Assembly: GCA_036874045.1 (NCBI GenBank)
Contig: CM072343.1
Location: forward strand, 578,001-642,000
Reading direction: 5' to 3'
DNA length: 64,000 nucleotides
Source of the DNA: Cymodocea nodosa
Lineage: Eukaryota; Streptophyta; Magnoliopsida; Alismatales; Cymodoceaceae
This document shows, piece by piece, positions 11,100-24,371 of the stretch. Below the pieces are notes generated by a model, which was not told the DNA's origin, ran no database searches, and saw only the letters and a program-made list of their open reading frames with translations. Every line of letters starts with the position of its first letter. The stretch's first letter is position 1. The position numbers and the translations under genes are program-made.

Positions 11100-14000
11100 T
11101 CATTTCTTCTTGAACAGAAGGTGTGCAACCATCCATTCTTCCCCATTGTTGTACCCAAAAAGTTCAGCTACTGAGATGAAGAATGTCCGCCAATAAGCCG
11201 TCCACTTTGTAGCCGAGTCCTTGCCATAAGTTGACTCCATTATTGGTTTTATAGAACTCATATTCTTATCCATTCTTTTAAGCCACTCTTCACTGTAAAA
11301 ACACAACAGACACCAAAAGAAATCAGCTAAAATACGTTTTGCTGCATTGTAATGTACACATGAATAACTGCTTCTTCCAAATTGCAGCTGACTTTTATCA
11401 TGAAATCAACAAAAAACATACAAAAAGACTCTCAACCGTCAAAGATCTTATCCACTTTAAAGATAACTTTAGGTTCCTAGCATATGGTTAGACCTGTCAA
11501 TCAGATCTGCACCTGTTTAACCGACCCATTTAAAACACTCAGACCCATACCTGAACCCATTGCAAATAAATGGGCGTAACCATCTAACCCGTTTCAATAA
11601 GCAGGTCGGGTTTGGATGGTTTTTCCACACCCATTGGACCCATTTATGTTTCTCATGTAAAAAGAAAAGAAAAGGCCTGATGGACTACGAGAGGACTGTC
11701 AGTTTATGTCATCATACATGTTAAGCTAAATTTTTTAGGAGAGGTAATTATGTAAGGATGTAGCCTTTGAAGTGCTAAGGTTTAGAATTTATAATGTATG
11801 AATGTTGTGGACGAAGATACATGTTTCTTATATATCATACATTCAGTTACCAATAGGAACCATGTTTTTTTTTGATAATGATCAGTGGTTGGTAGCCAAT
11901 TGCAAAACTTGCTTCTGACTTATAGTGAAATTGGGGTTGCTTACTTATTGGGTAATCAACTCTTCTCTAAATGTATTCAGTTACCATGCTGAAAAGTGCA
12001 TATTATTATGAGAGATATTTCAACCTATTTATGAACTGTGAACCAGCCAACCTGTGAACCCTTTTACAAACCCACCAACCCATCAAGGTGTTAAATTCCT
12101 CACATATTTGTTAAACAACCTCGACCGGACTGTCCGACAACCTTGCATGGTTTAGCAACCATTTGCACTCGCTTGAGAACTAAATAAAATGATCCATAAC
12201 TTATTCCTACATGTTATGTTACCACTGTAGTTTTTCTTCACATAATTTAGTCAACAATTGTTCTATTGGTGATACCTTGTTCGGGCATAATGTATTCCAT
12301 TCACGAGCCAATGATCAACCACAGCAACGTCATCCTGCAAAAATTGAGAAGCACCCAAATTTCAAATACATGAATAGTGGATCTAGTGATTTACCTTTCC
12401 AGTGATCCCACAAGCTGACACCTCTACTTATTTTGTTCTCTGTGACATAGGAATATCACACACTCCAGCCAAGTATCCAACAACACAAAATATTCTGACG
12501 CTAAACAAAATTTGGAAGATTCAAAATTCAAATGGAAACGCCAACAAATTTGTTAAAAGCATAAGTCAAGAAAAAAAATCACTGAGAGAAGGATGATTGA
12601 AATTTAGTCAACGAAGAGAAAGATCCATCTATATAAAAATGCATGTTATGTAGTATGGGGCAATCCAATAATAATGTAGTTTTCTTAGTTATGCATAAAA
12701 GGTAACTAGCCATGGTACTTTCAAGGTGATGCGTTGCTACCTTTCATAAATATTGACCATATAGAGCATAGGGAAAGAAAAGGCACATTTTAGTGTTCAC
12801 CTATTATCGGATGAAATTGAAGTTTGAAAAAACATGTCAGGACAGGACAACAATTTGAGATAACTAAGCACCTGGAAATAGAGAAGCATGTTCGCAGAAG
12901 GCATTGTTCCTCCAGTAAAGAAATACCTTGTAATCCAGTCATCCTCATTTTTGTCCTAGACCAGAAGCAAATTTATTAAATTTGACAAAGATGTACATAA
13001 CATAAAGACAAAGTGCATTATTGCAGATTTTACTCAGCCAGGAAAGATGATACCTCAAAATGGTAGGCAGAAGTTTTATGGCAAAAATGATGTACAAAAA
13101 GGAGGCCATCTTGTTTCATCCATCCTGATATCTTCTTCAGAAGTTCCTTGTAGTTCTTCATGTGCTGCAGGAAGGAATCCCAGTGCTCACAGCAACTTAC
13201 CCAAGCAAACAATTTAAGATAAATGGAAAAAATCAAGCACCTCAAACATTTCAATTGATATAATTCGGTCAAATGATGCCTCCATCTCAAACTTGCTGAT
13301 ATCTGCCACAAGGATACTCACATTTGATAGCTGAAGCTCCCTGTGAAGAGCGGCAATTTTCTTGCTTGTCATAAACAACTACTAGACTGACAGTGAGTAG
13401 TAGTAGTTGCTTTTTCACTTAATTATGAGAGAAGAGAACTTAAGTTCAAATCAAAGCTAATATATACAGAAACAAACTAATAATACTCTTACTTGCATCG
13501 CTCTTCAATGAAATCCCTTTGTGTTGTAGAGTTGCAGATCCCTGTAACTTCACAGTTTTTGAACTTTTTGGCAATATAAATAGAGAGTGACCCCCACCCA
13601 CAACCAACATCAAGGAGAGTCTGCCCGTCTTCTACTTGTGCTCTTTCACAGTAGAGCTCTAACATTGCGATCTCAGCATCCTCCAGAGACTTTGTGTTCT
13701 CATGAAAGTAACAAGAACTGTAAGATAAAAATACCTTTTCACTATTGCCATGCACGATGCTTTGAGCAAATCTTGGGAAAGAAATCACAAAAAATAAACC
13801 AGCAACCCATTTGTTGTCAGATTGTTTTTTTTTTGTTTCCTGTCTCACAAAGTAGAGATGGTTAGTTAGCCAAAAAAACTCATGCCGATACACATGCCAC
13901 ACACTTTTTGAAGAAACATACTTGAAATTATGAAAGGAGCATGCATAACTTATCAGCATTTACCTTTAAACTAAATTGGGAAGGACACACTTTTAAACTA

Positions 14001-15446
14001 AATTACATATAGAATTGGAGAAGCTTAACTTTGTATTTCCCGGTTCAATAAATTTTGGATGGTTCACTGTGCTTTTTATTCTTTTGAAAAGAGAAAAAAG
14101 AAGCCTACATACATCCAAAGGGTGCAAAAAAAAAAACGGAATATCATAGAAAATAATGAAAAGAAAAATGACAAAAAATAATGAAAAGTCAGTTAAAACA
14201 GAAAATAATGGAATTTAAAATACATGTGTTTGTACACAAAACATAATATGTAAAATATATATATTTATTCATAAAATAAAAAATGTTAAAATTAATAAAT
14301 TAAATATGTTTTGTATTTATACATAAGATAGAGAATAACAAAATTTATCATCATAGATAATATAATATAGAGTCATTTGTAATAATAGTTAATACATTTC
14401 ACACATCTTTATTGTTTCACATATTTCTCATAATATTAATTCTCATTTACTAAAGATATAAATAATTTTTATATCAAAATTACATATTGTTAATATATTC
14501 TATGATAATTTATTTATTTTTTTTCTTCATTTTCTATCAATTTTGGAGATCAGAATGTTAGGAAAAAAAAAAATTCTTATATATCAGAAAATAAAAACGA
14601 AAACTCATTTGACACGCAAATATTTAAAAAATAATGAAAATTTTTTCACCATTTTTTTTTTCAACGTTTTCTATCATTTTTTTAAGTACACTGAAACCTC
14701 CTGAATTGAAATAATCAGGAAGGAACCAATTTGATTCTTTTTCTCAAATTTGAACCTTTCTTTCAATAGAACCATTTTTCTCAAATTTTTTTTTTTCACG
14801 TAACAACGTTGTAGCTGTAACGAAGCACTTTTCAGTATAAGACAAACACAAAGACGATGCAAAATTACCCAGATTCGACAAAGGTTCTCCACCACAACAA
14901 AAACACCCAATAGTTTGGATCAATAGAATCCTTCGATTTGACATCACTTACCAAGACGCCAATTGTTGTGCCTTTTTCCAAACAAAAGTAGTCAAGGTCA
15001 AGCATTCCATATTCTTGTATTTTTTGAAGAAACATTGGCTTGAACTAAAGCAGTCAAACGTGTTACATGTATTCTCTTCGTACCAAGTATAAACAGCGAA
15101 TCGGAACAAGGAGAATGATCGGCACAGCAAAGAGGAAGGATGAGGAGGAAAGACACCTGTACTTGAGATGAGATCCGAGGACGAGCAGAAAGAACGACGT
15201 GGGGAGCTCGTAATGCTGCGCCTTGGGGGCATCCGTCTCGACGGCGATGGGCATATTCTTCACGCCCTTGACGAACTGCATCATATCAGTGAGCGTGTCT
15301 GCGGCGGACGAGGACCCGTACCCGGAGCGTAGCCGGGCAGCGAGGAGCAGCCGGGTGAGCCGTCTCGTGACGGCGTCCGGCATGACATTGCGCTCCACCG
15401 TAGCCAGCGCCCCTCGGACCGCCACGTCGTACGGTGACCACGTCAT
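11100..15446 (-). CDS. (S)-coclaurine N-methyltransferase-like SAM methyltransferase (CFA-synthase type)
   Basis: Seven exons on the minus strand: 15446-15157, 13717-13493, 13340-13241, 13164-13054, 12955-12872, 12334-12276, 11292-11100; 353 aa, the usual length for the family. It belongs to the cyclopropane-fatty-acyl-phospholipid-synthase-like methyltransferases that in plants are annotated as coclaurine N-methyltransferase-like and occur even where no benzylisoquinoline alkaloids are made, so the substrate is not certain. Seen in the sequence: PKAQHYELPTSFF at the substrate-side helix, SAM motif I LLDVGCGWGS at 131-140, FDRIISIEMFEHMKNY, LLFVHHFCHKTSAYHF, and the conserved end ELFGYNNGEEWMVAHLLF. 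No signal peptide is obvious, so cytosolic. Intron 1 (13718-15156) contains an AT-rich dispersed repeat. Confidence 0.92.
14107..14690 (+). repeat. AT-rich dispersed repeat, copy A
   Basis: About 0.55 kb within intron 1 of the methyltransferase gene. It matches 37390-37990 in the same orientation over most of its length, with shared blocks such as ATAAGATAGAGAATAACAAA, CACATATTTCTC and TTCTATCAATTTTG. No coding capacity. The ends look loosely inverted (GTACACTTAGAAAATGGTGA at the start of copy B against the reverse complement of the end of copy A), so a MITE is possible, but no target duplication was proven. Confidence 0.7.
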
Positions 15447-18193
15447 CTTTGCCGGCGGGAGGAGGAGGAGGAGGAGGACGGGGAGTGACAGCCGGAAAAC
15501 AGATAAGGGCAGGCCTTGCTTTCTCCCGACAGGTACATTCGGCTGGAGGCGCCTTCAGCTAGTGTTCCAGTTAATGGATCGAGCCTCGAGGCCATTAGAT
15601 CGTATGGACGGTGGTGATTTATCTCTTTCAAAGAAATCTTCTTCAGGAGAATATGGCATAAATATCTATTCAATCCTTAAAATTTCTGCTACAATCAAAT
15701 AAATGTCATGCCACTGTTACCACCCATTTAGTTACTAACCATGTCATAAGGCCGTCACCAGCCATACAAGATCAATAGATGTGCTTTACATACATCACAA
15801 TGTTTTTCTTTTAACGTTTGTTTGTATAGAAGAAACGAAAAATTTAAAATTTAAAAAAAAAAAAAAAAAAAAATCTTCCTTGATGATAATTAATTATTGG
15901 ACATTCCTGTGAGACAACTCAACCTGACATGTAGCTTAGGCTAACCTATAGGTGGTCTATAGGTGGTCTATAGGTTGATTTTTATAAAATTTTAAAAATA
16001 TATAATATATAAATTTTTTATTTTAATTTAAAATTAAAATAATAAAAAAATCCAGATCATCTCGGTTTTCTAATATATTCTAATTTTTTAAATCGAAACA
16101 GTCCAATCTAACCTATAGCCTGAGCTCATATCGACTAGGCCTGGGCCGATCTGTAGGCGGCCCACAAGTTTGCTTTTATAATTTAAAAAAAAAATGTAAT
16201 ATGTAATTTTTTATTTTAATGTAAAATTAAAAAATCTAGACCAACCTAGATAAGTTCGTAGGTTGATTTTTTAATATATTATAATTTAATTTTTTAAATC
16301 GAATCAAATCAGATTAGACTAACTGCAATGATCTGACCTCTTTGACACATCTAACGTTATGTGTTTCCTCTTACCATATTTTATGAACTTTTAATTTAAT
16401 TTAACTCTTAAAAAACCAATTACGATTGCTTTGTCAACGTAACATACTTTCTCACCCGTTTATCTCAGGCTGCCACGCGTACCATAACTGATGGCATCAT
16501 CAGCAACTTTCCCCCCTTTAACCGGTTGCTGGCCGTGAAACGGATAAAATGGATTAAGAAATATGTGAATGTAAGTACTTACAGTATTTTTTTATTAAGA
16601 AATAATAATGTGTTTATAGATATTTACAATAAAAATTGTTGTAAGTGCCAATTCCTCTATGAAGTATCCACATTCATGAAATACATTAGCCTCCCACCTT
16701 CTACCTTGTATCTTAGTGAATCATCTCATTGACTCCTTTCTAGGCATCCTTGTGAACCATGTTGGTTGGTCATACCCCCCTCCCATCCACCTAAACATCA
16801 CAACTTCTCCCTTAATGCATAGACTCTGTCAATTTTTATCACCTTCACTCCTTTCTTTCAGTGAAGGATGTCCCACGCTAAAATTAAAAATTGTTATGAG
16901 TGTCTAAAATAAAATCTTCTCTCTTTCATTATAATTATTTAAAAACGATATATTGAATTCTTTTTTGATATATTGTTTTGTTTTTTTTTTCATGAATCAC
17001 ATAAACAAGTCTTATCTCGTTATTTTCAATCACATCATTGTTATATTCGTGAATCATAAATTTAAAATCATAAAATGATATATCAAAATTAATTTCAAGG
17101 TATTATTTTAAACACCCACAACCTTTGCTATAAGTGTCTACAAAAAATAAAGTCATATGGTATGTTCATATATAAAAATTGAAATTTCATATATGCTAAT
17201 TACAAGGATCTCTCGTAGAATATTTAAATGTTTCTTGTTGTGAATAGGATATATACAGTATTATTACATTTTTCACATTCCAATTTCAAAACTTGCTTAC
17301 AAATGTGATGGGACAGTCTCAAATTATTTTAATATGTAAAGTCTCTCAGTGATAAAACAGTCCATTGATTAAAATTAAAATTAAAATTAAATAATGATTA
17401 ATGCATAGATAGACCCTTTCGCTTATTGGTTTTGAATTAGATTGATTTTAAATTAGATGCCTATACTTTATTATAATATCTAAGTAGAAAAGATTTAAGT
17501 AAATTTATACATGTCTACCAAATAAAAAATACTTAGAAAACCTAAAGGAGAGTAATAGAATCCTGCATGGGTAAAATTAAAATAAGATACAAATTATCAT
17601 ATAGATAGGTTCTTCCATTAATGTTCAAAGTTTATGCTAAATACTCAATTTATCTTTAGACGAACAGGAATTTAAGAGATGGTTTGAATAGAGTATTAAA
17701 CCAGACACCCTACATCAAGAACTGAATTGAACCCATCTTATCATAAGATCAAATGAAACCACCAAAAATCGATTCCCTTTAGTTAGATCTTTTGATAAGA
17801 GCCATGTACAAACATCTCTAAAAGATATACCTGTCGAGTAAGGGCACAGGGATTTCTTTTCCTTTTTCCTCGAGACATGGGGATTTTTCATTCTCAAGCT
17901 TTAATTCTTCAGAGCAAGATACCAAAGTGACTGAAACTCACTTTGATCGCACAAATATTTGTTGTAAGGATATGGCTTGTTAACATGGAATTTCAACTTA
18001 CACAGGAAAAGCAACAAAGAACTCGTCAAGAAGACATCGTGGAATGCAGCTTTACAGATTAGTAGTATAAGCATGGGAGCCGATAGCATGATTTTACATA
18101 ACATGAAAGGAAATGGTACCTAGAGAACTCAAAATTTGTATTAGCCAGGGACTAGGTTATGCATGAGATTGAGTAGTGGCATTTGGTGGCTTT
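15447..18193. other. Intergenic spacer with simple and tandem repeats
   Basis: This lies between the start of the methyltransferase and the stop of lycopene epsilon-cyclase. The first few hundred bases should carry the methyltransferase promoter and leader. A poly-A run of about 23 lies near 15850. The rest is AT-rich; short ORFs here match nothing I recognise. Confidence 0.6.
15935..16325. repeat. Imperfect ~195-bp tandem duplication with an 11-bp internal repeat
   Basis: Two diverged units (about 15935-16110 and 16135-16325) share the order: a 'CTATAGG' or 'CTGTAGG' head, an AT-rich block TTTATTTTAAT.TAAAATTAAAA, then TTTTTTAAATCGAA. The head of the first unit carries three copies of CTATAGGTGGT (15946-15978). 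Nature unknown. Confidence 0.55.
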
Positions 18194-21100
18194 TTACATG
18201 GTAAGATAAGTCCTAATCATGGTCTCGCCAGTTGGGTCAGATAGCAGATGTTTAACAAGGCACATTCTCAATTTGTTTGGCGCCAAGACAAACATGTAAA
18301 CAGCAAACCATATGAGGTCAATTGACGAGAGAGAAGAGCCGAGAAACCCCTGCCACATCCTGCAAAGAGATCAATAATCAATGGATATATAACATGTTTC
18401 TTGACCATTGTTAACTCTAAGGGGTTTCTTTCACATTTCTGATCGGTAGAACCTTAACTCAGTGGCAGAGAAAATGGTATCATAGGGATGTAAGAGAAGG
18501 TTTGAGATGAACAAGTATGCATTTGACCTACCAAGTGGGCAAGCGAAAAAATGTACGAAAAAAGGTCCGGATGCCTTCAATGTCTAGTTCAATGATCAAA
18601 GCTAATCCAAACAGAAAGAATGATCTCTGTCGCTTTCTCTCTTGCGGCCAAAGAGTGTTCCATGCTGCATGGGAAAGTAATATCAATTTACAACATATCA
18701 GGTTTTTGTAAGGAAAATAATAAGTTCATATCCTCTTGGGAACGTTTGAAAAATAAAAAATAATATAGAGAAATAATTATGCATGTTCTACTTCTATTTC
18801 TAAATCCTAGTGCTATAATTCTACAGTTTATCTGATTGTATTTACATGGAAACCAAAAAATTGACCTAGAAAAAGATTGTCCTTTCGATGTATATATGAA
18901 ATAAGAAAAGTATGTCTATGCTGTCTAAATGGGTACAATAAATTTTGTGTAGCATAACTTGTTAATCTCATCATTCATCTAAACACATGATGAGATCTAT
19001 AATTATAAAAGCTATCTTTGTGTGAGATATTGATAAGAAAAGTATGTCTAGGTTGTCTAAATGGGTACAATAAATTTTTGTATAGCATAACTTATTAACC
19101 TCATCATTCATCTAAACACATATGATGAGGTCTATAATTATAAAAGCTATCTTTGTGTGAGATATTGATGGACACCATAGAATTTTCCATAAAAACCCCC
19201 AGAACAGATGCATCTTTTCTCCATCTAACTCTGCATTTGTTGAGGAGGTCAGCGGTACTTTTATGTTTGGCCAATTTAATTCCAGCACTTGAACTCAGTT
19301 TAAGGGCACCCTATCTCTCACATTGAATGGGCCTATGAAGTAACGTAGGATCCCATATATTATGGTTCAAAATCAGCAACAATATGAATTACATAAGAGG
19401 GTTAGCCCTGAGTCCCTGACCATTGCATACAAGTGCACTAATATCGACATAACTATCTAGTTGCTGTAGAAATTGTTACTTATATTAATAATAAAAAAGG
19501 TGCTGCTAACAGCAACAGAATGTGAATCGTCTGACCTACTAAATACATGCATCTTACTGTTCATGGCATACCTTGCATGGAGGGATTATGACTGCTTTCA
19601 AAGGAGCGATGATGTTTCAACTGAGAATCTGAACCTTTTTTCAAGATGTTTGCGATGGCCGAAGCATAATTTGGAGCTTCTGACAAGGACCGGACAACTG
19701 AATATCCTGTTTGTCATGATAGTTAACCTCATTTGGGCAAACTTTCATAAGTTGGTTACAGATGCAATCATCTGAAAGATGTGAATGCAGAAAACCATAC
19801 CAGTTGCCGGATGCACCATGCTAGCTGCCGCACCAAAGGCAAGATTCTTTTGTTCTGTGTTCGGTAATGATCCACCAACAGGAATATAAGACCATTCCTA
19901 CAATTCATGGCAAAAGATTCAACTATCTTTGCAATATAAAACAGAGTGACTCAAACGGAAAAGTAAATATAGATCAGATAATAGTACTTCAGTGGATCTC
20001 TCTGTTAGAAGGAAAGAAGAAAATGATAATAATGCTTAATGAGGATTAAAATTTTCCATATATAGATGAATATTATTTAACTGGAAGTAACATATTACTT
20101 AGCTCACATATAACTTGTAGGGATCCATCATACATATAATGGTTTATTTATCCTGATATTCTCCCAAATTGGAACATGTAACATGCGTGAATTAAAATAG
20201 GTGCTTATGCTATTAATATAAACTACATAAAGTAACTTACTTTACTGGAAATAGATAATTGCAGTAGGTAAGCAGAAAAATGGTCGATCACGTTGTTCTT
20301 TCCTACAATAAAAACAGATGAATCACCGTTTTAAAATTGTGTTGGATGAGTGGTCCAACCATGAACCAGTGGCTTGTCTAGTCTGCCTGCACATTGTTGG
20401 ACCATCTTCACAGTTCATCCAATGGGTCTGGTTGAATGAGACAGTCAGGTCCATATGACCAGTCAGACCAATACCCAACCTTTTTGCTTTTGAAGATTGA
20501 TGTCTATTTTTTTTAATATTTTGATGTCCAATCACTTTGTCGGGGAAAAAATTAGAAAACCAACAAACATAGATGAGAGAAAATTAGCAATGAAGAGTGC
20601 TTGCTTGAAAATTTTTAAAAATGTGTAGGTCACATTAATAGCCCTTAGTATATGATGCCTGGAACTATGTTATTTTCTGAGACGGTAGCTAATCCTGGTC
20701 GGTCAAATGTTATGTATTGCGGGAAAAACTGCATTACATCCACACCACAATGAAACTTCAGTCCGAGATGAATAATTTCAAGAAGGAATTTGTATGGTGT
20801 CCATGCTTTGAGTTGTCATACCCATAATAATTATAAAAGCAAAATATACCTAATTTTGTTCATTTGAATTCTATATTGTAGATTACCAGAGTCATAAATG
20901 GTAGATCTATAGTTTACCTCATCAAGAACTTTCTTTACACGAACACCCATTGCCTCCAACCGCAGAAGTAATTTTTTCTTTAGCAGATCAAAAGGCATGG
21001 CATTTCTTGAAGCCAAACAAGTTTCCTGAAGCAAGAAAGCTTTTGTCATTTGATTACTATTGAAAAAAAACAAGGAAATATACAATAGGTTGAGATCAAA

Positions 21101-23363
21101 CCTCATAAAAGAGCCTAGTAGATGACATAGGCATCACATAAAGAAAGGTTGGATAATCTTTTTCCAAGTTTTGCACTTTGTCTTTCATAAAATCTCTATA
21201 GTCCATGAAGACCATCAAGTTTGGATCATAAGGATTGTTTTCCACCTGGAATAATTCAATAAAAACTCTAATGATTTGCTACACTATTAATGATTGTACA
21301 ATAATAACAATCTGAGTTATAGTCCTATCACATGGGATTGATTTTTATGCACTAGGTTTTTAAACCATTTTTTGCAGTTGATTCTATGTTGCCTATCAAT
21401 AGTAATTATAGTCAAGCAAAAAGAGAACAGTACACTTATGATGTACAAAAACAGGCAATTATTAACATGCTTACCTCAACTTCCAAACCATATGCTGTTT
21501 GTACTGAAACACGAGGGCCTCCAATTTCATATTCCAGGAGTTTCCCAGAAGCTGCTCCAGATGCAACAGAAGCAAGCCTGTAATTTGGTTAGTTAGGCAT
21601 AACTACTTTTGATGCTGAATCATTTGAATCATATCCATACCTGCAGAGTATTGCAGTCCCTCCTTCACAAGCAACGACACTAAGGCCATCACTTGATTCT
21701 GTAATTTTTTCCACTTTTGAATTAAGATATGTAACACCAGCATCATGACACCTAAAGGAAATAGGTAGACAATATATGCAAAAATAATGTTTAAAACAAA
21801 ACATTCAGTTTAAGAAGTTGTAACAAAATGTTGATGCTAACCTTTGTAACAACTCTTCATGTAACAAATTTCTGCTTACTCTACCATATGCACGACCAAT
21901 ATATATTGGATCACCATTGTCAAGATACACAATGGTGTCTTTCCAAACATGTTCTATACAATCTTCAAGTCCAAGATCTGAACATAGAAAATTATTAGCC
22001 AAGAAAAATGAGAAGTCAGGCCGATGAATGCATCATGGTAGGATAAACATAGACCCCATCAAAAAGCATGACCAAAACAAGCATGTCCTCTGTGAAAGCA
22101 TGGTAGCCATACAACAGTTATTTTGCATTTTATTTTTCAAGAACTGCAATTTTAGGAATTTAAATTCATTCATAACAAGGCATATCCCTGGAAAATTGAA
22201 AATCAGTTTCCATGAGCACTTATTATTGCCAGCTTGATATCTAGCAATAAAAAATCACAAACAAGCATCAAGGTTTTACGGAACATGGTTTTGGTTATGC
22301 AATGTTTAAAGAAGGTACTTTTGAATTCATCCTCCCATACGCCATAATTATTTGTAAATGGAATATCAGGACCAATGAGACCAACTTTAAGGCCTTTCTT
22401 AGCAGACTCCGCAGCCAGAGAAAGACCTGCTGGACCGCAACCAATCACCACCAAATCAAGAACAGAATCACCAACTGCTATTGGTGGTAGCTGCAAAATA
22501 AATGAATTGAAACAAGGATTTTAAAAAACAACTACATGCGTGCCAAGCATATTAAAGAAAATATCAAACAATTTAAAAAAGCATGTTGCACATGAATGGC
22601 TGCAGGAGACAAATCTTAATGATATTTGGAAGTAACAGCACAAGGAATGTTTAGTTTAGCACAAAATCGTCCATTATCTTTTTTGCAGAAAGAACTTTCA
22701 ACCAAAAAACGATCCGCCGAAACACATTCAACCATACCGTACCATATGTCTTAAAGATACATTAATTAAACCAACTAAAACAGTTTTGTTGATTAAGAGC
22801 AGCAGTACTCACAAGCTACACTAAGAATCTGACGAACGCAAAAATCCTCATTATAAAAAACGCCATAATTAATCATACAAGATGTATGCATTTCTTTCGT
22901 ATCACAGACAAAGGAGAAAAACAATTTCGTAATAGAATCAACAAAACAGAAGAAAAAAAAAAAAAAAAAAAAAAATCTATGTTAACGATAAGCTTTGAAG
23001 TCAAGTTCGCTCAACCTTGTCCGCAATCTTCCTCTGCTTCTCCATCGCCTTCGTCGCTTGCATTTCCACGAACGAAATCTCGCTCCCTCCCGCCTTCACA
23101 TAATCCTCCTCGTCCGCAAACCGTCTTTCCTGCACCTCCACCTTATCCATCGTCACACTCATTCTCAAGCTTTCCCCCCTCCCTCCGCCGCCCACCGCCT
23201 CTGCTCTCACGGTTCCGAAAGGCATGCCGCTCCTCTTCTGCTGCCACTGCAGCCCCCTGACATTCCTCCTGCTGCTGCTCCTCCTCCTCCTCCCGAATCT
23301 CCACTCATGGAACAACACAGGCTTGGCCGCCACCGTCGTGCTCCCGCACCCTCCGTACTCCAT
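18194..23363 (-). CDS. LCYE: Lycopene epsilon-cyclase, chloroplast
   Basis: Eleven exons on the minus strand: 23363-23016, 22490-22319, 21977-21842, 21751-21641, 21577-21475, 21245-21102, 21025-20918, 19897-19801, 19706-19572, 18664-18532, 18359-18194; 550 aa in frame. The enzyme adds an epsilon ring to lycopene and so directs carotenoid flux toward alpha-carotene and lutein in plastids. Residues 1 to about 75 are basic and Ser-rich, as in a transit peptide, followed by FADEEDYVKAGGSEI. The FAD/NAD-binding signature VVIGCGPAGLSLAAES starts at about 130; then PFTNNYGVWEDEF, GRAYGRVSRNLLHEELLQR, GPRVSVQTAYGLEVE, PVGGSLPNTEQ, MVHPATGYSVVRSLSEAP and the C-terminal membrane-associated stretch ending HLLSDPTGETMIRTYLTM. 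An upstream in-frame ATG at 23441 is less likely because known proteins start close to the chosen one. Intron 1 holds a 23-A tract (22953-22975). Confidence 0.96.
18903..19169. repeat. Tandem duplication (period 131 bp) in an LCYE intron
   Basis: Two nearly identical units, 18903-19033 and 19034-19169, both running from AAGAAAAGTATGTCTA through GTCTAAATGGGTACAATAAA to GAGATATTGAT. They differ by a few substitutions and small indels, so the duplication is recent. It lies in the intron between the exons at 19706-19572 and 18664-18532. Confidence 0.9.
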
Positions 23364-24371
23364 GTTTCCCTCTCTCCGAGGTGGAGGAAGAGGGGATAAG
23401 CTTTCGGAAGTTGAGTAGAGACGCAGTGATGATTCACACATTCACATCCACGTGGCGGATTACTATTGGAGAATATCTCCCAAACAATCGGATATGGCTC
23501 CGTGTCCACGCTGGAAATTGGAATATTCGAACTTGGGTGGGGCCCATTGGTTGCTGTTAGAATTGATTTGTTTTATTGTTTCTGTGCGCATGACATTCTT
23601 TACCTTCTCTATAATATTTGTGAAGATTGATAATCATTTAAGCAATTGTGCAGTCAATTCCTTTACCTCTATCTCTGCTTGGGTTCAGATCCTCCTTTCT
23701 TGAATGTTTAGCTCACTCACGCCTTCAGTTTTAAGTCAAGTGGCTAACCAAACCACTGCTGTTGGAGTGCGGAATGCCTTGAAGCATTTAAGCATTAAGA
23801 CCCGTAAAAAAAATAAATAGGATTAAATTATTTTTTTTCTCGATAAATTCATGAGAAGTGAGAAAAGATTAGTAACTTGTAGGAGTGATGGATTGAATTT
23901 TTACTTTAAAAAAAAAAATAAAATTAATATATTTAAATAAAAATAAATAACCACGACATTTTTCAACACAAACATTCAAGTCTTACACGAAATATTAATT
24001 AGTGTCGGAATGCTGGTATCGGTCTCGTCCATTCAATTTCTCCACGGAATGGCACGGTATGCATGAACCTCTTCGTGGTGTCGGGAAAGACCACACAATC
24101 TTTGGCTACCGAGGCATGAGGAGGAAATCTCGTTTCGTTGGATGGTCAGTGGTTTGCCGTGTGCTTGATTCTGCTTGGGTATTTATGAACCAGTTGGGTA
24201 CTGCAGAACAAGTGGGCAGTCGCCAGATTTGCTGATCATGATGTGTTGTGCGCCTAGATTCGGATGTTTCGGTGATGGTGGGAGCTTTGGTGTTCTACCG
24301 ATGATGGTTGTCGTGTTGCCCCTTTTTTAAAGTCCGTGGGATGGGAACTTTGTGTACTTGAAGGGCAGGTG
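23364..24371. promoter_or_regulatory. Divergent promoter region between LCYE and a coiled-coil gene
   Basis: About 1 kb between two divergently transcribed genes, no coding sequence recognised. Close to the LCYE start lie a G-box, CCACGTGG (23448-23455), and AATATCT (23472-23478), an evening-element core. Inverted CCAAT boxes (ATTGG) occur at 23465 and near 23549. G-box and evening-element motifs are known targets of light and clock regulators; their use here is inferred. Confidence 0.5.

Noticed and set aside
22886-23399. Plus-strand ORFs opposite LCYE exon 1
   Set aside because: They are antisense shadows of a GC-rich coding exon; the minus strand clearly encodes the cyclase N-terminus.
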